From positions 123,695,533 to 123,759,532 of the forward strand of contig CM048845.1 in NCBI GenBank assembly GCA_026545225.1: a DNA stretch of 64,000 nt, given 5' to 3'. The translations under genes and the position numbers were made by a program. Every line of letters begins with the position of its first letter. The first letter of the stretch is position 1. Shown here piece after piece: positions 33,695 through 48,600 of this stretch. Below the pieces are notes generated by a model. It was not told where the DNA came from. It did not search any database and was given only the letters and a program-made list of their open reading frames with translations. Source of the DNA: Cornus controversa. Taxonomy: Eukaryota; Streptophyta; Magnoliopsida; Cornales; Cornaceae.

Positions 33695-36600
33695 ATGTCG
33701 AATTCCGGCGGAGTCCCCCGAGGCATCAGCCTCTCGAACACAATCCATTCGGAGGTAGCGCCGTGCTTGCCTCTGCCGTCGCTGCCGGTGTTCTGCGGCG
33801 CGTTCGATCAGGAGCTCCGGTTGTTCGATGAGCCGAGTGGTTCGAGATCCTTGAATCGAAATGATGTTCTTAGTCAGGCTAACAAGATTACTGATCTTCT
33901 TCAAGACACTGATGTCTCTTACTTGTGAGCTTTTGCTATCAATCCTGTACTCATTTCTTGCTATTGAGCTTCAATTTTATCCAAAATGTTGTTCTTTGGA
34001 AGGAACTGAATTTATTTGGAAGTATACAAGTATTAGTCAACATCATGCTTGAATTGTCGTTTTTGCAATATTATAGTGTCTAGTACTTTGTACCGTGTCT
34101 ATATATACATATTGAAATGTTAAGCTGTATTGGTTGTAGTAATTGCCTTTTAGGTGTTTCTTTTGATGAAAATTTATAGGAACAACAGAATGCATGTTTC
34201 ATGAACAATTCTATACGTACTGGAAGTTTACTGGGAGTCCAGACACACGTGGCACAGCACCTGTCCGTTGTGCTGAAACACAATGTCCATTATGTCTCAT
34301 GGATATAGAAAATGTCTTGTTTCCACCATCAATTTTTTACTGGTTGTTGTTTGGGAGAGACTTGCGGACTTTGAAATTGTCTCATATAATGTTGTCAATA
34401 GCTTTGAACTATACGAATGACAGTTAAACAGCTAGTCAAATCTTTCAATATAGACTAGAAGTGAGGATACTTTTCTGTCGCTTTTGAAGTTCCACTAGGC
34501 AAAGTTTTAACATTAAACAAATGTGCTTTACTGGATTTGAATTAAATGCTCTTTGTCGAAAACTCTACAAATGACCACAATAATTTATTAGGCTGAGTTT
34601 CAACAAGTGATCTGAGCAATGAGGTGCATCAAATGGTCAATCCTTTACTATGTGAAGACAAACTCGAGGGATTTTGATTCTATTCAAATATTATTCGACA
34701 TGGTGAAGTTTAGTAGCTTCTCATTTAAACTTTTCCTTGAGCCATGTCACCGAAGTTTCTTTCTTTTTGGGCCTTGATTAAATTATCATTGCAATGAGGT
34801 GCATCAAATGGTCAATCCTTTACTATGTGAAGACAAACTCGAGGGATTTTGATTCTATTCAAATATTATTCGACATGGTGAAGTTTAGTAGCTTCTCATT
34901 TAAACTTTTCCTTGAGCCATGCCACCGAAGTTTCTTTCTTATTGGGCCTTGATTAAATTATCATTGCAAGACCAGTAAGTCGCGATGGGATGTGTTACTG
35001 GACAACATTTATTTAATAGGAGAACAAATTAAAAATAATCAGTTATGTGCAGAGGTGGTCTTTTTGTTAATCCATGAGATAATAAACTAGGAAAGAGAAT
35101 ATTGATGCCCAACACAATAACCCATGAGCTCGAAATATGGGGATTATTGATGAGTCACATGCTCAAGGGATATAGCCCCATATTGGGCAAGAAGTTCATC
35201 TCATTCTCCCAATCTATGGATCTAAGAAGGGGCTATTTATTGCGGCCGAGATATCTTAACTTTGCCTAATGAATGATTAGAAGTCCAAGAATCCATTTCT
35301 CTCGCTTGGCTCAACCCATGCTAACCAGTGAAATATGCCTCATTTTCATAGTCCCATTGAGATCACTTCTTTAAAACTTTCAAGCACTCGTTAGGTCTAT
35401 CCTTTTAGTAATGTTTCTTGAATAGTCGATTCTGAATGTTATTTAACCTTTCTGCAGGACCCCTAAAGGTGCTTCTTTTTTACCTTTTTTTTTGGTTGAC
35501 TAGATGGGTGTCCCTATCCTTTTTGAGACTATTCCCCTCCGGCATGTGACAAGCCCAATGCCACATGCCAATTTAAGCCTAGGCCGAGGAGAAACTCTGT
35601 GAGGCTGGCCACAAGGGAATAGAATTGAATACAGACCCCCAAAAATGTTGTCCTCTACAGGTTGCTTGAAAATCTACATACCATTAAAACTTATTTTTAC
35701 CACCCCTAAAGGAGGTTACATATGAGTAAGGCCTTAGCCTTTTGGTAAATAAATGAAGCTATATCCCACTCTTTGAATCAAGGTTAGATGGCGACTTTGA
35801 TGTTTGAACTCTTTCAAACCCACAAAGCAGCAAAAAGAGTTGCCCCGTGACACGATTCAAATTGCTCCACGCTGAAGATGCATGCATTTTATCACCATTT
35901 AAGGTACTCTCATCGCAATAGAAAGTGCACATTTTTAGAGGCTTTTGTCTCTGTTACTTGTACCTATCCCCCAAAGTAATTTCCGTTGTAACGCTACCTA
36001 ACTGTACGTAGGAAGTCTTGCTGTAGAGATCAAGAGTGGAGCAATGCAATAAAAAAAAAGGAAACGCAATAAAAAGAAGATGGTCCATCGTTGTCTTCTT
36101 AGTATGTGCATAAAGTAACATTCGGGAAGGCATTTTTTTGTGTTTTTTTTTTCTAAGCGCGCCATATGGGGAACCTTTGCATGAGCTATTGTGCTGCTAA
36201 AGCCTTAATATTTCTGGTAGGTTTTGCTTTGCAAATCAACATAGTGTGGGAAAATTAGGTGCAGAAACTTCATTGATTATTAAGCAAAAGAAAAAATTGC
36301 AGGATTAAGTGCCATTAGGTTCTTGTGCGTATGCTTGTAAGTATATATATTTATATCAAGTCTGACTAAGAGACATAAAAGCAGGATGGTAAATACATTA
36401 TTGGACAATTGCAAAAAGCAAGAAATTGAGTGCAAATGCCGTCTCCCTCCAAGACATATTCTTTCTTATTCCCTTTTCATGAATAAAGTTGTAATTGTCA
36501 TTGCCATGTTTATTGAACTATAAATTATTTATAAAAACAAAAATCCGACAGAGTCATTTCAGTTTGCCATTCTAATTTATGTTCATTTGAAGCTCAATAT

Positions 36601-39600
36601 GAAAGGGTTTGTTATCACATCAGTTTGCATTGATTTCTACCCTAATTCACACAGCGCGTGAAGTGTCTGTCCCACTTCATATAGGCTTCTTGAAAATTTT
36701 GTCCAAAAAGCAGCAATTTTTTTATAATGTTTGATGCGAGTGCTGAGATGTTGGTCTTATATGGTGTTTTCTGCAGGAGTCTTAGAGCTGAGGCAAATCC
36801 TATTCCTTATGGCTTCGTGGAGCCCATGGATCTTTATAATGAAGTCCTCAGATGCAATTCCAAAGCATTTGAGTACACTGCTCCAGGTAAACAAAGTATT
36901 TCAGCTATATATTTGCCTTTATTTATTTATTTTGTTTGAAGTAAATACAATTACCACTTTTTAATACAGTTTGGTGCTTAAGAAACCACTAGTTCTATCT
37001 TTTTTATATTTATTTATTTTTGGTATATTTTTTCGGTAAAAAATTGTTTTCTGACTTGGTACAAAGTACAAACTGTTTATTAGAATTCTGTGTCAGTTAT
37101 TATTATTATTTTATAATTTTGAAATTGCAAATCTTTTTTGATAAGTAACGTTTTATAAACAAGCGCTCAAATGGGGAACACATCCCAAGAAACTACACAA
37201 GGACCTATTTATCAAAAAAAAAAAAAGAAACTGCACAAGGACCAAATAGGGTCCCTAAACTCTCAAAATATCCAAAAAAAAAAAAAATTCCACTCTCTCC
37301 CCCATAGATTAACAATTTGTCCCATGAGCCCAACAAAACAAAGAACTAAGAATAGAAAACTTGAGCACCCCAATAGGAGACTCCTTCCCATCAAAGGATC
37401 TCCTATTCCGCTCCAACCACAATCCCCACCAAACACACAAGGGCACCAACCTCAAAAAAAAAAAACCGCGGGCCTGGGATCCCACCGAACACCCTCTCCA
37501 CGCCTCTAGCATGCGCCTTGTGGAACGGGGTGATTCTTATGTTTGTTAACTCAAATTTCTTTTTATAAGTAAAATTGTATTAGAGAGCGTTCAAAAGGGG
37601 AACGCAACCCGAAAAAACAACACAAGACCAAAAAGGGCCTTTAGCTACTCATGGTCTCCAAAAAATCAACTCTCTCTCCCAAGGATTTACAATTTCTCCC
37701 AAAAGCCCAACAAAAAAGAGTACTAATGATAGAGAATTTTGACTCCCCGATAGGAGATTCCTCCCCTTCAAAGGATCTCCTATTTTGCTTAGTCCACAGG
37801 CTCCACCAAACACACAATGACACCACCCTCCACACAACTCGGGATTGGGGGCCCATTGAGCACCCTTTCCAAGCCTCAATCATACCTCTCGTGGATTGAG
37901 GCTAACCCACTGGAGGCCGAACATACACAAAAACATACCCAACTATCCCGAGCTACAGGACAATGTAGAAGAAGATGATCAATTGTCTCATCTCTCTTAC
38001 ACATGCAACACCAATTAACCACCACTTGTCTTCTCCTCAAATTATCGAAAGTTAGTATCCTTCCTAGAACTGTTGTCCAAGTGAAAAAAGCCACCTTGAG
38101 ATGTGCCTTTGTTTGCCAAATCGCCCTCCACGGGGAATACATGCCCCGGGACATCCGAGAGCCTCCTGTAGAAGAGCTCTTGGGAAGAAGGCACCCAGAC
38201 CCAAGAATCAAACCTGCCACCATCCACCACCTGACGATACAATAGCTCCAGCCTCTAGGATGTCTCATAGGTTACTATGAGTTGTTTCATTGGTAATTGC
38301 CTTGGTGATTTTCGTGTTACATTCAGTAGGATGGGTGGTGTCGAGGTGACAAACTTCTTAGCAAACCTCACCTAAGTCCAACTGGGTGCCTCCACATGTC
38401 GATTGGACAATTTTTTAGACATTAGCAATATAAGTCTGTGGTGGTCATTACGGTAATGTCATGATGTAAGAAATATGTTGTCTGGTAGTCGAGTAATGTT
38501 TCACTCTCTCTCTATTGCCCTCCCTAAGTCAGGCAGAGGTGTGTCCAGACCTTTAAGGAGAGATTACGTTGCGAACCTTAGCTTAGGTTCTCAGAGGATT
38601 ATGGTATGTTTGTGTAGCCTGTGGTTGGCTACAAAGATAATTTCACAACGGGTTACTTCCTTTGTCCCAAAATAACTGTCCCTTTTAGGGATTTTAACTT
38701 TTTAAAGGGAAATGCATTTAATGCATGTCTCCCACTAAAATTCCTGAACTAGCCGTCCACCTCGACTTAGCTTGAAGAAAGAGACACCACTTACTCCCGA
38801 ATGATTTGTCTTTGTACAATTGCAACATCATAAGGGATGACCTCCGTCTTATGTAACTATGGTCCTTTGGGGCTGCCTCACCAATACATGAATGCTCCTT
38901 GTTGGACTGTGGTGGACATAGTTATCAAACGTGCGCGAGGCGTAGTTTCTGTGCCTAGGGTATGCCCAGGCGAGGTGCGTGCCTCAAGCAAATAGGCGCG
39001 AGGCGCAACCTGTGCATGCTAGTTTTTTTTAATTTTTTTAATCTGTTTTTCTGCAGAACCTTTTCTTCTTCTTTTTCTGTTTTTTTTTTTTAATCTTTGA
39101 AGTAATTTCATATAAGAAAATCAATGATTTTCCTCTTTTATTCTTCAATTTAATTCCTCCACAATCCACATCCTCTGTTCTGATGTGATCTAGCTTCACT
39201 GATTAATAGCTTTTTTTGGTGCTTAGTATTCTACTTTCATAATGGGGAGGTTGTGATGTAAATAGTTTTCTATATCTAGATAATTGAATTGCAAGCACAT
39301 CCTCAGTTCTCACTTTTCATTCATTTTGAAATCTGTTTTTCTGTTTCATTTGTTGTTAATTGCCATGAATATGCTTTTTATTTGCTCTCAATTGTAGTTG
39401 TTCTACATTGTTTCACTCACTCACTACAAATGTTATATTTTTTTAAAAAAATTCAACTTGCGCCTCACTTCAATCAGACCCGCGCCTCAGGCTCCAGTAA
39501 GCCTTAGCGCCTTAGTGCACCTTGAGCCTTTAACAACTATGGTGGTGGAGTTTACGTGGAAGATCACCTCGGAGCTGTTATGGCGCAACACTCACTACTC

Positions 39601-42600
39601 TTATAACCGAATTACCATTTCTACCATGCCCAAATTAGGGATTCCAGTGTGCAACTAATTGAATAGCAGTCACTACAGTCAGACCCGCGCCTCAGGCTCC
39701 AGAAGGCCTTAGCGCCTTAGTGCACCTTGAGCCTTTAACAACTATGGTGGTGGAGCTTACGTGGAAGATCACCTCGGAGTTGTTATGGCGCAACACTCAC
39801 TACTCTTATAACCGAATTGCCATTTCTACCATGCCCAAATAAGGGATCCCAGTGCGCAACTAATTGAATAGCGGTAGAGGGGTGTATCACGATTCATGAC
39901 TTTTGTAAGACCACCATGTCAACATGGGTATTACCTTGGTTCAAATAAGTATAGATAGATCTCTATTTCATATTCACAAACCATGACTGGAGAAGTTAAA
40001 ACTATGGCGTACTGAAATCCTAGATCCTGACTTCGACTCCTTTTTATAGATCCTGACTAGACTTAGACCTCGAGCCTAACTCTTATTGATGCCACCACTC
40101 TGAGGACTCTTGTGAATTTGGGTCCATCTTTCTCTCTACTGAGTTGGCCTAACTTATATAGCCCAGTCCACTTGAGATTTCTACGTAATTTTTTATATAT
40201 TGTGTAGTAAGCAGTAACTCATCCTTCTACTCACCACAAAAACCATATTAAATGGCTGCTCCATTGTTGAGGCAAATTTCACCACTAAAGAAACAGGAGC
40301 AACAACTACTAATCAATTGACAACTATACTCACGAAGCATTACAACAGTGACGCTGCTTGTACAAGAATATTTTAATCTGGAAACAGGCCTTATCATTCA
40401 TTGGAGCACCTTGTGTGGAAATTATTTCCATCTGAAGAAAGGGTTACACACATATATATACTCTTCTGAAATAAGTACAACAATATGGAGAGTATCTCTT
40501 GCAATATGGCTATAGATTCCATGACCTTTTCTTGAAATGTTATGAGAACAATGGAGCGAGTAGCTCCGCAGATATATGTGTTCAAGGCACGGTCAGGGGC
40601 TATCGAATTCACCTCATAAATTTGGTGTTTCTGGACTTCTGTTGGTTTCATCTCTGTTGCCCTCAAGCTTCTTTGGTGCCTCTATTGAGTGTCTCCCACA
40701 AGAAGAAACACAAAGTAGACAATATTTCAGTTCTCAGGTGTCAAAGGGAACCCACAAGGTCATTCGTTTAGATTCAATAATCTGTAGGCACTATTGGATT
40801 GTTAAAATCTAAAGGTAAGCTAAACTTAATTATGTGTGTGTGTGTATAATGGTATTTGTGATTGTATGTATATTTGTAAATGGATCATATTGTTATTAGA
40901 TCTGAGCAATGGTAATCCTTGTTTGGTCCGTTAATTCTCTGGCCTATTAGGTTCCTGTCATCATTGGGTAATTTTACCGAACTCCTGTTACCAGACCAAG
41001 ACATTTGGATTTTATTCAGATGACATGGCTAGTTTTTGTGGTCTATGCTGTTGGCTTTCATATTTTTGCAGTTCTTTTGGCATTCTAGATTTGTCAATTG
41101 CTCTCCATGTTCTTCTGCTTTTGAGTCAGCTTACAGCATGTTGCAGGTACATTTCCTAGTTGGCAAAGTTTGACTTGAGACCCACCAATTACCCTGATTT
41201 AAATGGATCCGGATTTGACTGACACGTGTTACCCTAGCCCAATCTATTTCTGTTTTTACGTAGCACTGATATACTATTTTCTTTGTTTCCAAATTCCATC
41301 CTTACATGGTGGTAGTGGTCTCTTTTTATTTTAATTTACCTTTACAATCCACATTTGCTTCTAAATAGCGGTTGGTGCAATAGGGATTCGTAATGCATGT
41401 ATGAGGTTTTATGGGGTCATGATTGCTATATTTCTGTTTGATTTTTGTTTGCGAGACATGTAGTCTCTAACTACAGTAGATCCTAGTCGACTTCTGCTCT
41501 CTCTCTCTTGTTCTCCCTCTTTGAGTGATGAAATGAGTATGCTTATGAAGCATTTTGATGTTGCCATGCTTATTGTTCATTGCACTTTTCAAGTTTCTCA
41601 GGTCTTATCAAGGAGCAAATCTGTGGCAATACAGTATCTGAAAAGAAGCCTTTTGAGCACAGTATACCTTCTACAAGTCAATCGCATAGAGACCATGGAG
41701 GAACTCATAATCATCAACCTGAAAATGTTCTTGCCAACGTATCTATATTTTGTTTAAGCAGTTGATAATTGGGTTGTTTCATGTTTATTACCTAAGTTTT
41801 TATACTAAAATTGTAGGAAGCATTTACGTCTTCTAGAAAGCCTAAAGTAAAGAAGAAAGGAAATGCTGACTTTCTAACATCACCTGGTCCAGAACCCACT
41901 GAAGTTAAAGGTCAGCCAAGTTGTTTTTCTGCGTTTTTCTCATTTCTTCTTTTCTTACCCTGTCCTTTATATGTCTTATTTGAGTAATCATACTTTGATG
42001 TCTCTTTGTTTAGATGCCATTATTGGAGGCTTTTGTGAGGTGTTGGAGGATTTCTGTGGCAGAGCAGAAATTCTGAGTGATGATCGGGATGAAGCAGAGT
42101 GGCTACCGGTGTCTGGTGCTGATCTTAGAATGCTTGTGAATGAGATTATGTCTATCCGAGCAAAAAAATTCCTTCATTTGGTTCCTGTAGATATTCTTGT
42201 GAGATTGTTAAGGGTTTTAGATCATCAGATTCATCGAGCAGAAGGTTTATCGGTAAATGAATGTGAACATGTAAGTTTCCAATCTTCGTATTCTGTCATA
42301 CTTTTGTAATGTATGCCATAATTCACTTAAATTTACACAGTTTGTTTTTGCATTCTTTGTGTCTCATTTTGTGTTGTAAAATTTTGGAAGAGCAGTGTTG
42401 TAGTGTTATTCTATTCTATTTGTTGGCCTAATGGAATATAGAAGTTCTGGGATTGCATTTGTAAGATGGTGAGTATATAGGATATGATCCTCAGGTTGAA
42501 GATTGTGGCATTTGTGCCTATTAATTGTTGTTTTTAGTAACGTAACATGCGTTTTAGCTAAAGGAAAAAAGCACCAATCAACCAATGGGCATTAGCTCAG

Positions 42601-45600
42601 ATGGCATGATCTCTCCTCCCCAAAGGGGAGGTTGAGTGTTCGAGCCCTGTTATGGGCAATATTGTAGGTGCGCGTGCGTTTGCTTGAACTTTCAAAAAAA
42701 AAAAACACCAATCGTTATAAAACACAGGGGAAACATGTGGGGCTTTTGATTGGACTTCCTTGTGACTTGATTTTTCTAGAAATAGATTATAGAAACATAT
42801 TCATCTATAATCAATGATAAAAATGGAACTTGTAACCCTTTCAATTCAAAATTCCATTCTAAAACTTAACTGTTACACTACAATGGCTTTGGCATGTAGA
42901 AGCATACCTTGTGCACAAGGCTCCCACATTAGGCAGGGTCTGGCATTTTAGATTGCCAAGTGCATCCTACTCCAACAGGTTGACTTCTCATCTCATGCTT
43001 GCCTTTGGTGTGGGAAGTTTTGTCCTCTTCTCATCGTGTCTGGGCGTGAACTCCTCCTAGGGAGATGCCCCAGCTAACATTGTCCACTGACAAGCCCACA
43101 TGGGGAAGAGAGGCACCCGGGGGGGGGGGATTATCTTGGAATAGCCCTGCCATTTTATGCAAATTCACGGGGTGGATGTTGTCTGCCTACTAACTGAAGC
43201 AAACTTCCTTCTGATGTTGGATTGATTATGTGGAGGAAATCAATCTCAGCACCATATTAAGTAGAATTGTAATAATACTATCAGGTACAGTATAAAGTTT
43301 TTCTTCTGTTTCTTTCTTTTTGTGTGCGTGCGTGTGTGTTCTTTCTTTCATTTAGGGGAGGGAAGAAGGTTGTAGTTGGTTTTCAATTTTATGGTTGTTA
43401 TGTAGGTTATTAATATTGTTATTTTATATTCCAGTCAGATACTGATGTAGTGTCATCAGTTTGTGGTGCTCTGGAGTCCATTCACGCAGCTTTAGCAGTA
43501 ATGGCGCATAATGACATGCCAAAGCAGCTTTATAATGAAGAGGTACATCCCTTGACCCAGTTTATTGGTTTGACTTACCAGGATTTTATATGCTATCTTC
43601 TGCTGATGTGCACTCCTCTTGATCCTTAAATTTTGTGTACGTCCGATGTCCGTGCACACTATGATTTGTAAGATTATTAAGCCTTTTTCAGTGATTATAG
43701 TTTATCAATATCAGATCATTGAAAGAATTTTGGAGTTCTCTAGACGTCAAATCATGGACATTATGTCAGCTTGCGACCCAGTATATCGTGCTTTGCACAA
43801 ACCAAGTGAAAATGGGTTTGTTGAAGGTAGGCTATCCGACTCTTGTTCTTGAAAGGCAAAGGCTACATTGAATTTGTTGCTTTGGTCAATGATCTCATTA
43901 TCTGCCTTTATATATTTTTTCACACATTAATTATCAGGTGAAGAAGATGACGAAGCTGATGCAGATTTTGGTTCCGCAAGCAAGAAAAGACGTACTTATA
44001 GGAGTGGAAAAGTGAAAAAATCAGCAGTAAACAAGTGTGATTATTAATATGACATTTTTTTCCCCTTGAACTGCATGACAAATTTTTGGCATTCAAAGTG
44101 AGGTTTCTTCGTTGTCTCCTTGTTTGGTCTTGTTAGGATTTCTGCTGCTGTGAATATTATACTTCAGAAACTGTGCACTATTCTTGGTTTTCTCAAGGAA
44201 GTGTTGTCAATAGAGCGTCTATCAGATAGTTGCATCCTGCAATTGGTGAAGACAAGTTTCACGACATTGTTGGTGGATAATATCCAGCTTTTGCAACTAA
44301 AAGCAATCAGTTTGATTAGCGGGGTTGGTACTCTGTTTGGATTTTTGGCCTCTGATTTTAAAGAAATCTACAAGTGCTTTGGTCTCATTACTTGTAATTT
44401 TTATACTGAGGTTGCAGATTTTTTATACATACGCACAGCATCGGACTTATGTGATGGATGAAGCTCTTCAGCTGCTTTTGAAGTTACCATTCTCCAAACG
44501 AATACCAAGAACGTATCATCTACCTGATGAAGAACAGAGCCAGATTCAGATGTTCACTGCTTTGCTGATTCAGTTGGTTCACTGCAGTGCAAACCTTCCT
44601 GAGGCTCTAAGGAAAGCACCAAACAGTAATCCTATTTTAGAAGTCCCAGTTGATGCTAATTACCCTAGCAAATGCCACGAGGCTCTCACAGAGGCATGCT
44701 GCCTTTTCTGGAGTCGAGTTCTTCAGCGGTTTACGAGTACAAAGACACAGGACGTTTCTGAGTTGAAGGCGATGGTAGAGAATCTTGTTACAGATTTGCT
44801 GACGACATTGAATTTACCTGAATATCCAGCTGCTGCTCCCATTCTGGAGGTATGTACAATCTACATTTTTTCTGAATGCATTACATTGTTTTAGTGTTAA
44901 AAGGCATTCAATTGCAGGTGCTTTGCGTCTTACTACTCCAGAATGCTGGGTTGAAATCTAAAGATATTTCTGCACGATCAATGGCCATTGACCTTCTTGG
45001 TACAATTGCTGCGAGGTTGAAACATGATGCTGTGCTTTGCAGGAAGGAAAAGTTTTGGATAGTGCAGGATTTGATTAGTGGAGACAATGTTGATCATAGT
45101 TACCCGAAAGATGCATGTTCTGTATGTTTAGATGGAAAGATTGATAAATCATTGCTTGTATGTCAAGATTGTCAGAGATTATTTCATGCAGAATGCATGG
45201 GAGTCAGAGAACATGAAGTTCGTACTCGTGGCTGGTACTGTCAGTTTTGCCTGTGCAGGAAGCAACTTCTTGTTTTACAATCATACTGCAAATCGCAGTG
45301 CAAGGATGATGGGAAAAATAATCATAGTGTGTCAGAAAAACCTTCTGAAACTACTGATCTAATCACAAATATGGAGATTGTTCAACAGATGCTATTGAAT
45401 TACCTCCAAGAGGCTGGGCCTGATGATGTGCATATATTTACTCGCTGGTCTGTAACACAATGTAGCTTTTTTACTTCAGATTTTCGTTTTGGATTGACAA
45501 TATTATTAATATATTTTTGTGCAGGTTTTATCTTTGTTTGTGGTACAAAGATGATCCACATTCTCAACAAAACTTCTACTACTACCTTGCTAGAGTGAAA

Positions 45601-48600
45601 TCAAAGGCAATTCTGCGTGACTCTGGGGTTGTTTCTTCTTTATTGTCAAGGAATTCAGTCAAAAAGATAACTTTAGCATTGGGTCAAAACAACTCTTTCT
45701 CCAGAGGATTTGATAAGATTCTTCATATGCTTCTGGTTAGTTATATACAGCTTGATCCTGCATTATTAGTTAAGAAAATTATTATTTTTATGGTGCAATT
45801 ATTTTCAGGCAAGTTTAAGGGAGAACTCTCCTGTAATCCGTGCCAAAGCATTAAGAGCGGTAAGTGGAGAAGACCTTATTTGAATTCTAAAACCATTCGT
45901 TTGAGGAAGAATACTTCTTCTGCTGAAGACACTGACCCTCTTTCCTCACTTGTTATTTATAACGAGAGCAGGTTAGTATTATTGTAGAAGCTGATCCGGA
46001 GGTTTTGTGTGATAAATTTGTCCAAACGGCTGTCGAAGGAAGGTTCTGTGATTCCGCAATATCTGTCCGAGAAGCAGCACTAGAGCTTGTTGGTCGGCAT
46101 ATTGCCTCTCATCCTGACGTTGGTTTGAAGGTATAGCAAATTAACCTTGCCCATCTTCTTATTTGCTAAGAATATGCTATATTTGTTTTATCTACTCTAA
46201 TTTCATTACCTTTGGGACTTCTTGTAGTACTTTGAGAAGGTTGCCGAGAGAATAAAGGATACTGGAGTAAGTGTTCGAAAACGGGCAATTAAAATCATAA
46301 GAGATATGTGCACTTCAAATACTAACTTCTCAGAATTTACAAGTGCTTGCATTGAGATCATTTCTCGTGTTAGCGATGAAGAATCAAGTATTCAGGTAAT
46401 TCTAAAGTGATGAAACAAATTTAAGATCTGGGCTATTCTCTCTAAAAGTTGCCTGCATGTTTGTTTATTAGACATTGAAATGGTTAGGCATAATTTGTTG
46501 TAGTGCTTAATAAAGTATTATTGAGCAGATAAAATTTTCTATTCATCTCTGTTTCCCGTTGCATACACGGTTGATCAATAGTATTAAATATATTTATATG
46601 TATATATATAGATATTATATCAGAAGTGGAGGTACAGTGAATGATTCAAAATGAATACAAACTTGAGGCACAATTTTTTTTTTTTTGAAGGGTGACTTGA
46701 GGCATAAATTGCAACATCATTAGGAAACAGTTTATTTGCAATTTGTAGCTAGCACTGCTGTATGCTTTTGTTTATGTGGAGCCAAGTCCCAGATGTATTT
46801 TTTTCTACTGGCTTACAGGATCTTGTCTGCAAGACATTTTATGAGTTCTGGTTCGAGGACCCTGGTGGTTCGCAGACTCATCTTTTTGGAGATGGGAGTT
46901 CTGTTCCATTGGAAGTGTCAAAGAAGACTGAGCAGATTGTTGAGATGTTGAGGAGGATGCCAAATCATCAACTTCTTGTGACTGTGATTAAGCGCAACTT
47001 AGCCCTTGATTTTTTTTCGCAATCAGTTAAAGCTGTTGGTATTAACCCTGTTTCACTCGCATCAGTACGCAAGCGCTGTGAGTTAATGTGCAAGTGCTTG
47101 TTGGAAAGAATATTGCAGGTATTCTTGTCGTTTATAGATGCGCTGAGTATTCTGATGCTCTGTTTTCTTGTGTCTGGTTATTATAAACTTAAATTTTGTT
47201 CAGGTGGTGGAAATGAATAGCGAGGAAGTGGAGGGGCGCACACTTCCTTATGTGTTGCTCTTGCATGCCTTTTGTATTGTGGATCCCACACTTTGTGCGC
47301 CAGCTTCTGATCCTTCCCAGTTTGTGGTCACTCTACAGCCATATCTAAAGAGTCAGGTTATCCACAGAACTTCCATTTAATTTTTTAATTGCAATTTTGT
47401 CCCGTGCTTGTTTTTCATCTTGAAAAGTGTAGGCTTTATAAATATTTTATGAACCGAATTGAATCATTTGTGTTTTTCATGAATTTATAAATTCATGCAC
47501 ACATATATGCATTACAATTATATTAACTTATTTGAGAACTTAACTCAATGAGGCCTGACCTCAAGAAGTTGGTTTTGGGTGAACTTATTTCTATATATAT
47601 ATATTTTATTTAATTATTTTGGCCATTAGCTCAATCACAAAGGTTTTATTCTTGCTATCTACTTTCCACAAATTTCTCCTTTCTCCAGACTTTGGGTATG
47701 ACTGGATAAAAGAATTGATACTAAACAGGAATAGGTGGAGTAGGGCTTCTTTGCAGAGGCTTGGTTTTTCTTTGTTTTGTTGGGATGGTTTTTGTTTCCT
47801 CTACTATGACAGTAAAGGATTCTTCATCTTCGGTATTTAAGTTTTTCTCTTCTTCTTTTCTTCTTCTTCTTTTTTTTTTTGCTGTGCTGCTGGTGCACTT
47901 GTCTTATGTTAAACGTCCAAACTTTCCAATTTGGAGTCGTAATCCTAGTATATCTACGAGATATATAGCAGTGAACTTTTAGAAGTGTTTGAAGTTTTCT
48001 TTGGATTGTTGTATGTAAGCCCAGCCCTAGGTGTGTTTGTCTAAGAATTCTTTTTCTACTCCTCTTGTTAGCCTTTGCTCCTTCAAACATTCAACTCCAA
48101 CACCTAAACATAAAATTAGCCGAAGTTGCTGTTCAAGGACACTTTACTCCGAAGCAGCTATTAAATTTTGCCTTTAATTGCCTTATTGTAACCCCACAGC
48201 CATGCAAATCCTATGATTTCATCTCTTTTCCATGTTCCATTCTTCAGCCACAAATAAACTAACTACAACTGGCCAAAACCCATTTTGGTTGTGTCTTTAT
48301 ATATTTTGGTGTCAGAGCTTGTGGGTGAGTGTTTATTTGCATTTAGCCTACATTAACTTGGTTCAGTGACTACACACCTGTACCTTCAGTGATGAGAATG
48401 CTTTAAATTTTATTAGTACAGGTATAGTTACCATTTCATCTTATTGATTCACATGTATACATATATTATGCATGTGTTTATTACATGCTTGTATGTGTTG
48501 TTTGAGCGGAAAGTTTATAATGTTATTTTTTCTCCGTTTGTTCTGTGTGTTATTGTTAGTCTTTGATTTCATGTATCTGTATCTCATTTCTGATCCCCAA

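Noticed and set aside
48280-48330. TGGTGTCAGAGC as an LTR-element primer site
   Set aside because: No paired LTRs or element coding sequence around it in the SCC2 intron; too short alone.
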